Shown in pieces: positions 29,101-35,990 of a stretch of 64,000 nt of DNA. Where the stretch lies: assembly GCF_023078495.1 (NCBI RefSeq), contig NZ_CP095742.1, positions 434,001 through 498,000 on the forward strand, in the 5' to 3' direction. The stretch is from Luteibacter aegosomatissinici (GTDB taxonomy: Bacteria > Pseudomonadota > Gammaproteobacteria > Xanthomonadales > Rhodanobacteraceae). Numbering within the stretch: position 1 is the stretch's first letter; each line of letters starts with the position of its first letter. The translations under genes and the position numbers were made by a program. A model generated the notes under the pieces. The model was not told the DNA's origin, made no database searches, and saw nothing but the letters and a program-made list of their open reading frames with translations.

Positions 29101-29239
29101 TGCCCGGCTGGCCGGTACCAAAGATGCTGCCGGCGGTGCTCTGTGCGAGCGTGGCCGTGCTGATAAAGCCCAGGCCCACAGCGACGGCAAGCGCGAGCGT
29201 ACGCCGCCCCGGCTGCCTGTTGATGGAACGCGTATTCAT
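26120..29239 (-). CDS. Oar-like TonB-dependent outer-membrane receptor (first of a tandem pair)
   Basis: A 1039-residue outer-membrane protein. After a Sec signal peptide (cleavage near TLAQ-S) comes a carboxypeptidase-regulatory-like beta-sandwich (about 35-110: GSIFGTGQPGTTVTATNTGS, LLPGNYKV). A plug domain (about 125-260, with NGFNVTN, GGYGAQYGNSTGGVI and NTKRGTNTWQGG) and a C-terminal beta-barrel ending PRYVQVSAEYDFTL follow. This is the Oar subgroup, not the siderophore-receptor type. GGGGAG precedes the ATG. The cargo is unknown; family members may import or help export proteins or peptides. It is a paralogue of the next receptor gene. Confidence 0.9.
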   Translation of the reverse strand: MNTRSINRQPGRRTLALAVAVGLGFISTATLAQSTAGSIFGTGQPGTTVTATNTGSGVSRSATIGSDGRFNIVSLLPGNYKVTTSGGGGAATTRDVSVVAGQGFNVNLAAAPTTAGNAEDLSAVSVTANALPPIDVASAQTSTVMTAEQIKQLPLARNQTAVALLAPGATKGDSAFGNLASFSGASVAENSYYVNGFNVTNFFQSLTYSQVPFEAIDSEDIQDGGYGAQYGNSTGGVISVNTKRGTNTWQGGIDFTWNPYQLQANQPNIYLQNGALLQNNRHNSNYLVGNNQSGNATDFGQRWNAWLGGPLIKDKLFMFALVGGTRTADEHYGDTTGGGNFNKTTIKDPRYLVKLDWNINDSNILEYTGFSDTSTQQQSIYGYSYDDNGQPQRSDYLGQVYDKTGGMTNILKYTSYITDDFTVTAQYGKSVNKRVNTATAADGTVESYDGNIFDAANSPGCPAITDSRTPVTNGAAGYPHCSFTPTGSLDTPNGEDRREAGRIDFEYHLGDHELKAGWARDHFKTDTGTAYEGGALYQYSSIPEDILGHAPGLDPADSVVRQTVFATGAKVGITQKSYYLEDNWHVTDNFMARIGVRNDGFENSNSLGQTYVKQVHSWQPRLGFSWDVHGDSTLKIYGSAGDYSLPLDGNVALRGASASLYQIKYFSYTGVDPVTGAPLGLGALPPAYAAAFPARTGTTYANGEAGQVPNPQAVATQDLKPFKQREFILGAQQQVEDWTLGVKAIYRKILTGVDDSCDFRPIAKAANAQYGLNLDTTSLTPEAANVPGCYIFNPGSAVTLTTPVDATGKLYNIHLTGDDVGEPKYKRAYEALQLTAERNFDDKWYLKASYVWSHLRGNSEGGVDSSNGQADTGTTELFDYPEIMAGSNGYLPNDRKHTFKVYGAWQINDEWLVGANGVFQTGRPENCYGLNPIDGVVNGGYGSGAYLYCDGMIVKRGSVGRTPSYWNIDLNTSYKPQWAKGLTLSASVFNVFNKQHTLTINEVGEDPNGAPLTDSTYKIPTSFQSPRYVQVSAEYDFTL

Positions 29240-29590
29240 TTTTTCTCCCCGGCCCTAGGCCAAATCATGCAAACCGTGCCGCGGACCTTGGCGGGGTGCG
29301 GACGGATGGTGTGTGCGCTGCCGTGGCGTTAACAAAACCGCAACAAGCGAGCGCAAACTACGCCGGGCTGCAAATCGCACTCAATGCGACATTCATGAAC
29401 GCAGGGATTTGGACGGCTTGCGTTGCCGCCATTCGCAAAGGCCGGAAGGCGGCCTTGCGAGAGCAAGGCGGCCCTTAAGGCGGGTATTACCTTTCATGAC
29501 GCACGCCTTTGCGGCGTTCGTTAATGCGTGGATGAAAAAGGTTTCATCCAGCACGAGTTTTTACGCGGGTTCTTGCGGGGAAAAGCGGGC
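29240..29590. other. Intergenic region between the two receptor genes
   Basis: About 350 bases with no supported gene. It should contain the promoter and leader of the first receptor gene (minus strand). A small 7-bp hairpin with a GAGA loop lies at 29452-29469. No obvious sigma-70 promoter pair was identified by eye. Confidence 0.5.
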
Positions 29591-29625
29591 AAAAAAATGG
29601 CTGGTTCCCTCCAGGGAACCAGCCA
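29591..29625 (-). terminator. Terminator of the second TonB-dependent receptor gene
   Basis: A perfect 12-bp stem (29598-29609 with 29614-29625) with a 4-base loop is followed on the minus strand by a run of seven T residues. It lies about 40 bases after the stop of the receptor gene, so the two receptor genes are separate transcription units. Confidence 0.92.
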
Positions 29626-29666
29626 AGATCCGGGGAAATGCTGCTGTTGTTGTTATGCGTGGTGCA

Positions 29667-32600
29667 TCAGAGGGTGAAGTCGTAACGCGCGCCAAGGCGA
29701 ACGTAACGCGGGTCCTGGAACGAACGGGCGCGCTTGTACTGCGGGTTCGGGTCGCCCGACGCAAGCTCACCGGTTTCGTAGTACTGCGTGACCTGCTGCT
29801 TACCGAGCAGGTTGAACACGTCCACCGAGAACGTCAGCTTGTGATCGGCGAAGGCCGGCTTCCAGGCGGTGCTCACATCGATCGTGTACGTCCACGGCGT
29901 GCGGCCATACGAGCCGCGCGGGGCCGGCTCACCGTTGCACCAGAAGTAGTTGGCGCCGTACCCGTACGGGTCGCCACCGGCCGACTCCGGGCGGGTACCC
30001 AGGCAGCTAACCGGTGCACCGGAGGTGACGCGGGTGACCGTCGAGAACTGCCACTCGTCCGTCGGCGCGTAGGTGCCGTACACGCGCAACTGATGCTTGC
30101 GGTCGTTCGGCAGGTCGCCGTTGGTGTTCTCCATGATGGCCGGGAAGTCCCAGCTTTCGGTCGTGGACACGTCGGCCTGGACGATGTTCGAGTCCAGCTG
30201 GCCTTCGGAGTTACCGTAGCTGCGCGAGTAGGTGTAATCGATCTTGCCGTACCACTTGTCGCTGAACTGGTGTTCGGCGTACAGATCGAGCATGTAGTAG
30301 TGGCGCTTGGGCTTCGGGAACCCCAGGTCGGCTGCGCTGAGAGGCACACTCAGGTACTGGCCGTCACTCGGGGACAAGGTGAAGGTGTTTGCGCGGCCCG
30401 GGTTGAACAGCCAGCAACCCGTGCTTCGGCCGATACCCGCCGCCACTTCGTCGCTCAGGCCGTTCTCGTCGCCCCACTTCTGCAACGAGGACGGATCGCA
30501 CATATCGTCGATGAGGCTGCGTAGCCGGCGGTACATGCCCTTGGCACCGACCACCCAGTTGTCTTCCAGCTGCTTGTCGAAGCCCAGGATGTATTCATCC
30601 TGATAGTACGAGTGCAGGTCCTGGGCCGACACCGTCTTGGCATCCGGCGGCGTACCGTTGGCACCGTTCAGGTAGTAGGTCTGCGAGAACGGACCGGTGA
30701 CCAGCCCGGTCGGCGCGCCGGTGACCGGATCGATGCCCGTGAAGCCGAAGTACTGCGACGGATACGTCGAGGGGCCGGCGCCACGGACCGCCACGGAGGT
30801 GGGTAGGCCGAGATGGTAACGGCCGGCATTGGCGTACACCTTCAGCGAGCTGTCGCCGTACACGTCCCACGACACACCCAGGCGCGGATCGAGCTGGTGG
30901 CGCGAACGGGCATAGGCCTGGCCCACGCCGTTGTAGTTGGAGAACTGCTCGTTACGCAGGCCGATGTAGCTGTGCCAGCGGTCGGTGACCTGCCAGTTAT
31001 CTTCGACGAACTGCGAGCGCTGGTTAGTACGTGCCGAGGTACCCGTGGAGAGAGCGGTGGATTCGACGTAGTAGCCGTTCGCGAAATCAGCGGGGTTATA
31101 CAGGTTCGGGTCGAGACCGAGATTGCTCAGGCGATTACGAATGGATGAGCCATCGCCGATGTCGTTGTAAATGTAGCCGGTACCGCCGACCGGTGCCGCA
31201 CCCCAGCTGGCACGAAGCACGTAGTTATCCACGCCGCCACGCAGGTCGTGGTCGCCCAGGCGGTATTCGATGTTGGCGCTCCAGCCCTTGGTGCTGTCCT
31301 TGGAGCCCGGGGCGAGCTGGGTGGATGCACCCACCAGACAGCCGCTTTGCGGGTTGCCCTTGAAGGCGGCACGCTGGTCGGAGATCGAGGTACACGTGAG
31401 GCCGCTGGCTTCGTCCACGACCTGCGAGTGCTTCGAGTTGGCGCGGCCGTACATCGCGTTGACGGTCAGGTCGTCGGTGATGTAGCCGGTGTAGTGCGCG
31501 ATATACGTATCGCCACCTGGCGTCGCGTTGGTCTGCGTGTTGTTGTAGTTCTTTGTGTACTGGTGGCCCAGGTAGTCACCGCGGCCGGTGTTGTAGTTGT
31601 AGCCGAAGATCGAGGCGTCCGTGGTCTCGGTATCACCAATGCCGGTGAGTTCCAGGATGTTGTTGTCGGTGATGTTCCAGTCGATCTTGGTCAACCAGCG
31701 CTTGGTCTTGCCGGTATCGTGTTCATCATCGTTCGCGCCGCTCGGGGCGGTGTAATTACCGGTCTGCTTGATCCAGTCGGCGGCGGCAAAGAAGAACAGC
31801 TTGTCCTTGACCAGCGCACCGCCGATCGACCCGGAGTACTGCAGGTTCTCCTGGTCGCGCCAGGTATACGGATTACCACGCTGGTACTTGGTTCCGTCGC
31901 GGTAATAGATGTTGCGCGGTTCCTGGGCCAGCGACGACGGCGAGAACAGCACCTGCACGTCGCCCTTCCACTCGTTCGAGCCGCGCTTGGACACGACGTT
32001 GATGACGCCACCGGTGGAGCGGCCATATTCCGCGCCGTAGCCACCGATCAGCACCTGTTCCTGGTCGATCGCGTCATACGGCAGCTGGCGCGAGCTCACG
32101 CCGGTCAGCGGGTTGGTGACCTGGAAGCCGTTGATGTAGTACGCGTTTTCCGACGCTGACGAACCGCCGAAGGAGAGCGCGTTGCCATAGCCGCGGGCTG
32201 CCGAGGTCGTGCCCGGGGCGAGCAGCGCGATGGAGCTGATGGACGTACGTGCGATAGGCAGCTTGGCCAGCTGATCGGAGCTGAGCACGGTGCGTGAGTC
32301 GACCGAGCTGACGTCGATGCTGGGCAGGCTGTTGGCCGTGACCTGCACACTACCGAGATCGGTGGCGTTGCTTGCCGACGCCGTGGCGGCGAACGACACA
32401 TCGGTACCCTGGCTGATCTGGGTCTGTACACCCTTGTGGGTATCGACAGCGGTGCCGTTGCGCATCAGCGTGACATCGTAGGTGCCGATGGGCAGCGAGT
32501 TGGCGCGGTAACGGCCACTGCTGTCCACGGTGATGTCGCGCTTCAGGCCGGTGGCGCTGTTTTCGACGTGCACGACGTCGCCAGGGTTGGCCGAGCCATA

Positions 32601-32723
32601 GATGGCACCCGTGGCGTTGCTCTGCGCGAGTGCGCCGCCGCTGGCGGCTGCCGCGACGGCGAACGCCACGGCCAGTGTAAGTTTGCGGCGCGGTGGAACC
32701 GCGATACGCGAGACGGACTGCAT
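29667..32723 (-). CDS. Oar-like TonB-dependent outer-membrane receptor (second of a tandem pair)
   Basis: A 1018-residue paralogue of the neighbouring receptor with the same layout. It has a signal peptide ending GGALAQ, a regulatory-like beta-sandwich (ATGAIYGSANPGDVVHVENS, LPIGTYDVTL), and a plug with INGFQVTNPLTG, GGYGAEYGRSTGGVINVVSK and RGSNEWKGDV. The beta-barrel ends DPRYVRLGARYDFTL. Each barrel contains matching scattered cysteine-bearing loops, e.g. around the DMCDPSSLQKW and GCWLFNPG segments, that resemble those of the first receptor. AGGAGGG lies 7 bases before the ATG. Its own terminator and 5' region indicate independent expression. Cargo unknown. Confidence 0.9.
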   Translation of the reverse strand: MQSVSRIAVPPRRKLTLAVAFAVAAAASGGALAQSNATGAIYGSANPGDVVHVENSATGLKRDITVDSSGRYRANSLPIGTYDVTLMRNGTAVDTHKGVQTQISQGTDVSFAATASASNATDLGSVQVTANSLPSIDVSSVDSRTVLSSDQLAKLPIARTSISSIALLAPGTTSAARGYGNALSFGGSSASENAYYINGFQVTNPLTGVSSRQLPYDAIDQEQVLIGGYGAEYGRSTGGVINVVSKRGSNEWKGDVQVLFSPSSLAQEPRNIYYRDGTKYQRGNPYTWRDQENLQYSGSIGGALVKDKLFFFAAADWIKQTGNYTAPSGANDDEHDTGKTKRWLTKIDWNITDNNILELTGIGDTETTDASIFGYNYNTGRGDYLGHQYTKNYNNTQTNATPGGDTYIAHYTGYITDDLTVNAMYGRANSKHSQVVDEASGLTCTSISDQRAAFKGNPQSGCLVGASTQLAPGSKDSTKGWSANIEYRLGDHDLRGGVDNYVLRASWGAAPVGGTGYIYNDIGDGSSIRNRLSNLGLDPNLYNPADFANGYYVESTALSTGTSARTNQRSQFVEDNWQVTDRWHSYIGLRNEQFSNYNGVGQAYARSRHQLDPRLGVSWDVYGDSSLKVYANAGRYHLGLPTSVAVRGAGPSTYPSQYFGFTGIDPVTGAPTGLVTGPFSQTYYLNGANGTPPDAKTVSAQDLHSYYQDEYILGFDKQLEDNWVVGAKGMYRRLRSLIDDMCDPSSLQKWGDENGLSDEVAAGIGRSTGCWLFNPGRANTFTLSPSDGQYLSVPLSAADLGFPKPKRHYYMLDLYAEHQFSDKWYGKIDYTYSRSYGNSEGQLDSNIVQADVSTTESWDFPAIMENTNGDLPNDRKHQLRVYGTYAPTDEWQFSTVTRVTSGAPVSCLGTRPESAGGDPYGYGANYFWCNGEPAPRGSYGRTPWTYTIDVSTAWKPAFADHKLTFSVDVFNLLGKQQVTQYYETGELASGDPNPQYKRARSFQDPRYVRLGARYDFTL

Positions 32724-33190
32724 GAACCTACCCTCCTAAAGGACGCATGTGACGAATGTCGGAACGAGCGGGCCCGCGTCCGCGCGGCACGCGGACGTTC
32801 GCCGCGAGTGCGGCGGGGGCTGATCGATATGCACGGCTACGCGGTGCCGTCTGCCTTCTGGTGAGCAGGCGGCATCACGCGGTCAAGGCGAGCGACGAGG
32901 CGCACCTTTGGAAGGGACTACAAACCGGAGCGAAGCTGGCATGTTGGATTCCCCAAAAAGACGACAAGAAAGGTTCTGCCGTGGAAGACGCGCTGTTCCG
33001 TTTGTACCCCCTGGAAACAGCTGCGACAGCACCGGAGTCCGGCGCGTGAAACCAACGTAAACCTGTGAAATACCTGTAAACAATAGGAATAAGTCCTAAG
33101 CAGGTATTTACGCATCGAATCGCAAATCCATGCGCCGCGGGAGGCCTCAGTGCTTGCCGCTCGCGCGCGTGCCCCGGTAGCGTTAACGAC
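32724..33190. other. Intergenic region between receptor and antiporter genes
   Basis: About 465 bases separate these divergent genes. No gene-like frame is supported. Base composition becomes clearly more AT-rich from about 33050, where a set of inverted and direct repeats lies (33068-33109). Both the receptor and antiporter promoters should be here. Confidence 0.55.
33068..33109. promoter_or_regulatory. Inverted repeats upstream of receptor and antiporter genes
   Basis: AAATACCTG (33068-33076) is the exact inverse of CAGGTATTT (33101-33109). Between them lies a second inverted repeat, TAGGA (33084-33088) with TCCTA (33094-33098). ACCTGTGAAAT at 33061 and ACCTGTAAA at 33072 also form a short direct repeat. 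The pattern fits an operator but the regulator is unknown. Confidence 0.45.
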
Positions 33191-34849
33191 ATGGACCTTG
33201 TCATCACCATTCTTGTATTGCTGCTGGTCGTCGCGCTCTCCGGCGCGATGGTCCGGATCCTGCCTATCCGGCTCCCCCTCCCGCTGGTACAGATCGCACT
33301 CGGTGCGCTACTGGCCCGTCCGTTCGGCATGCACGTGCAATTCGACCCCGAGCTGTTCTTCCTGTTGTTCATTCCACCGCTGCTGTTTGCCGATGGATGG
33401 CGCATTCCCAAGCGAGAACTGTTCCTCCTGCGTGGCCCGATCCTCGCGCTTGCCGTGGGGCTCGTGATCTTCACGATCGTCGGCGTGGGCTACTTCGTGC
33501 ACTGGATGATTCCCACCGTGCCACTGGCTGTCGCGTTCGCCCTTGCCGCGGTGTTGTCGCCGACGGACGCGGTCGCGACATCGTCGGTCACGGGCGGTAC
33601 GCGGATGCCACCCAGGCTGATGCATATCCTCTCCGGCGAGGCGCTCCTCAATGATGCATCGGGACTCGTGGCGCTGCAGTTCGCGGTAGCGGCGGAGGTG
33701 ACGGGGCACTTCTCCGCGTTGCACGCGGCGCGCGACTTTGCGATCACCGCGTTGGGCGGTGTCGCTGCTGGCGCCCTGGTTGCCTTTACGTTTGGCGCGT
33801 TCCGCCGTCGGCTGGTGCGCTGGAGCGGCGAAGTGGATCCTGCCAGCCAGGTTGCGATGTTGCTGCTGCTGCCCTTCGCCGCGTACTTGCTGGCGGAGCA
33901 CTTCGACGTATCGGGCATCCTTGCCGCCGTCGCAGCGGGCATGCTGATGAACTACACCGATGTGCTGAAGGGCGGCTATGTGGCCATGCGCATGCAGAAC
34001 AGCGCGGTGTGGTCCATGGTGGAGTTCATCTTCAACGGGCTCATCTTTCTCCTGCTGGGCATGCAGTTGCCGGGCATTATCGATGGCGCGAAAGCCGATC
34101 TGCAGCAAGCCGGTGGCGGTGAGCTCTGGTACCTCGGCGCGTATGTCGTCGCCATCACGCTGGCGCTCGTCGTGCTGCGTTTCATCTGGGTGTGGGTGTC
34201 GCTGCGGTTCGTGCTGATGCGCGCTTTGCACCGCGGCGAGCAGCGTCCCAAGGTAGGCACGCGCCTGATGTGGACGACGGCGCTGGCCGGTGTCCGTGGC
34301 GCGATCACCATGGCTGGTGTGTTGTCGCTCCCCTTCATGAAGGCACCTGGCGTGCCTTTTCCCGTCCGCGACCTGATGATCTTCCTTGCCACTGGCGTCA
34401 TCCTGTGCACGTTGCTGTTCGGTGCGGTGGGGCTTCCGCTATCGGTGAAAGGGTTGAAGTTGCCGGGCGAAGATCCACGGGTACGCGAGGAGCGCAAGGC
34501 ACGGGCGTTGACGGCGGAAGCGGCCCTGCGCGGCATTGCCGATGAGCAGCAGAAGGTGGAGGAGAGCGGTGACGCCGATGCGATCGCGCTCGCCTCGCGC
34601 GTAGCGGCACGCGTGATGGCGGATTACCAGCAAAGGCTCGAGGCGGCGGCGGAAGAGGGTGACGTGCCCGGTAAGGCCCGTGCCGAAGCAGGCACCGAGC
34701 GCGTCATGCGCCTGGCCGCGTTGCGCGCCGAGCGCCATCAACTGATCCACTTGCGTCGCGACCACACGATCAACGATGAGACGCTGCGTACGCTGATGCG
34801 CGAAGTGGATCTGGCCGAGGCCGCCTTGACCGGCCTGCACGCGGGCTAG
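33191..34849 (+). CDS. Na+/H+ antiporter, CPA1 family (YjcE/NhaP-like)
   Basis: A 552-residue cation/proton antiporter. About 12 TM segments fill residues 1-420. The ion-binding helices show LSPTDAVATSSV and EALLNDASGLVALQ, the CPA1 hallmark with the essential Asp. A cytoplasmic C-terminal tail of about 130 residues is rich in Arg, Glu and Ala and probably regulatory, as in YjcE-type proteins. It would expel Na+ (or K+) in exchange for protons for pH and salt homeostasis. It ends 4 bases before the convergent tatD gene with no visible terminator. Confidence 0.92.
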   Translation: MDLVITILVLLLVVALSGAMVRILPIRLPLPLVQIALGALLARPFGMHVQFDPELFFLLFIPPLLFADGWRIPKRELFLLRGPILALAVGLVIFTIVGVGYFVHWMIPTVPLAVAFALAAVLSPTDAVATSSVTGGTRMPPRLMHILSGEALLNDASGLVALQFAVAAEVTGHFSALHAARDFAITALGGVAAGALVAFTFGAFRRRLVRWSGEVDPASQVAMLLLLPFAAYLLAEHFDVSGILAAVAAGMLMNYTDVLKGGYVAMRMQNSAVWSMVEFIFNGLIFLLLGMQLPGIIDGAKADLQQAGGGELWYLGAYVVAITLALVVLRFIWVWVSLRFVLMRALHRGEQRPKVGTRLMWTTALAGVRGAITMAGVLSLPFMKAPGVPFPVRDLMIFLATGVILCTLLFGAVGLPLSVKGLKLPGEDPRVREERKARALTAEAALRGIADEQQKVEESGDADAIALASRVAARVMADYQQRLEAAAEEGDVPGKARAEAGTERVMRLAALRAERHQLIHLRRDHTINDETLRTLMREVDLAEAALTGLHAG

Positions 34850-34853
34850 GCGC

Positions 34854-35642
34854 TCACGGCAGCCGGAAGAACGCTTCCGCCGTGCGCGTGGAGGCCTCAG
34901 TCACCGCGTCGCGCGTCTCGCCGCGGTCCTTCGCTACTTCATCGCGGATGTGCGCGAGGTACATCGGCTCGTTGCGGCGATCCTTGGGCATCGGGCGCAG
35001 CGTGCGCGGCAGCAGGTAAGGTGCATCCGTCTCCAGCATCAACCGGTCAGCGGGGATCAGCTTCACCAGTTCGCGCAGGTGCGCGCCACGGCGTTCGTCG
35101 CAGATCCAGCCCGTGACGCCGATGTGGCAATCCAGGTCGAGGTAGTCACGCAGCGCCTCGCCGGTGTCCGTGAAGCAATGCACGACTGCGGCGGGCACGC
35201 GATCGCGGTAGCGCTTGAGTAGCGCGAGGAAATCGTGGTGTGCGTCGCGCTGGTGCAGGAACAGGGGCATGCCGAACTCGGCGGCGATCGCCAGCTGCCG
35301 CTCGAACACCTCGCGCTGGATGTCGCGGGGTGAGTAATTGCGGTTGTAATCCAGGCCGGTTTCACCGACCGCACGAACTTCCGGCTCGGCGGCCAGCTGG
35401 CGCAGGAAGGTGTCGGTCGCGTCGTCGTAGTCCACGGCATGGTGCGGGTGAACGCCGGCCGTCGCGAACAAACGGCCCCCGCTGGCCCTGGCCAGCGCCA
35501 GCGCGTGCTCACTCCCTTCCCGCGAAGCGCCCGTAACGATCATGCGGCCTACGCCATGGCTCAAAGCCCGGGCAAGGACGGCGTCCAGATCCTGGTGGAA
35601 CGACTCGTGGGTGAGGTTCGCGCCGATGTCGATCAAGTCCAT
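34854..35642 (-). CDS. tatD: TatD family metal-dependent deoxyribonuclease
   Basis: A 262-residue TIM-barrel hydrolase. It follows E. coli TatD closely: DIGANLT at the start, TAGVHPHH (metal-binding histidines), VGETGLDYNRNY with the bridging glutamate, VVHCFTDT, VTGWICDERRG, and LMLETDAPYLLPR with the metal-binding aspartate. Length equals E. coli TatD (260). TatD is a Mg2+-dependent 3'-5' exonuclease involved in DNA repair and DNA fragment processing. No tatABC genes are nearby, so the name reflects homology only. Confidence 0.93.
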   Translation of the reverse strand: MDLIDIGANLTHESFHQDLDAVLARALSHGVGRMIVTGASREGSEHALALARASGGRLFATAGVHPHHAVDYDDATDTFLRQLAAEPEVRAVGETGLDYNRNYSPRDIQREVFERQLAIAAEFGMPLFLHQRDAHHDFLALLKRYRDRVPAAVVHCFTDTGEALRDYLDLDCHIGVTGWICDERRGAHLRELVKLIPADRLMLETDAPYLLPRTLRPMPKDRRNEPMYLAHIRDEVAKDRGETRDAVTEASTRTAEAFFRLP

Positions 35643-35990
35643 GATTTAGTTCGCAAAGTGGTTGACGGTTGTGCGGCCGGTTGATGCGTTATCGCCGCGC
35701 AAAGCCATGAATTAGAACACATATGGCCATCCGGTCAGGGTTTCCACGGGGTTTGCCGGATAGGCCGTTCGGACGACACGAAATAACGCGTCAAATTATT
35801 GACGGTCGCATTTTCCTACTGCTAGGTTCCTGCGACGGCTGGCGAAATCTCGCCAAGAAGTCGTCTTATGGAGGTTTTTCGAAAGGGAACTCAAATTCTT
35901 TTTTGCAGGGGATGCCCGCCACGGGCATCAAAAGGAAGGCGGCCCGCAAGTGGTCGCCCAGGCAGTACCACGGGCTAAGGGGTAGTGCAG
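35643..35990. other. Intergenic region upstream of the subtilisin-like protease
   Basis: About 350 bases between divergent tatD and the protease gene. No gene is supported. It is less GC-rich than neighbouring coding DNA, notably 35700-35910. A TTGACG-containing palindrome at 35789-35804 could act as a -35/operator region; a TAGGTT at 35823-35828 is a weak -10 match at 18-base spacing. AAGGGG precedes the protease start. Confidence 0.5.
35789..35804. promoter_or_regulatory. Palindrome overlapping a putative -35 element
   Basis: CGTCAA and TTGACG form perfect inverted arms with 4 bases between them. The right arm itself matches a -35 hexamer at 5 of 6 positions. It lies about 190 bases upstream of the protease gene and would fit a repressor site, but the regulator is unknown. 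Confidence 0.4.

Noticed and set aside
34854-35642. TatD as a component of Tat export
   Set aside because: TatD is a deoxyribonuclease, not needed for Tat transport, and no tatABC genes are in the window.
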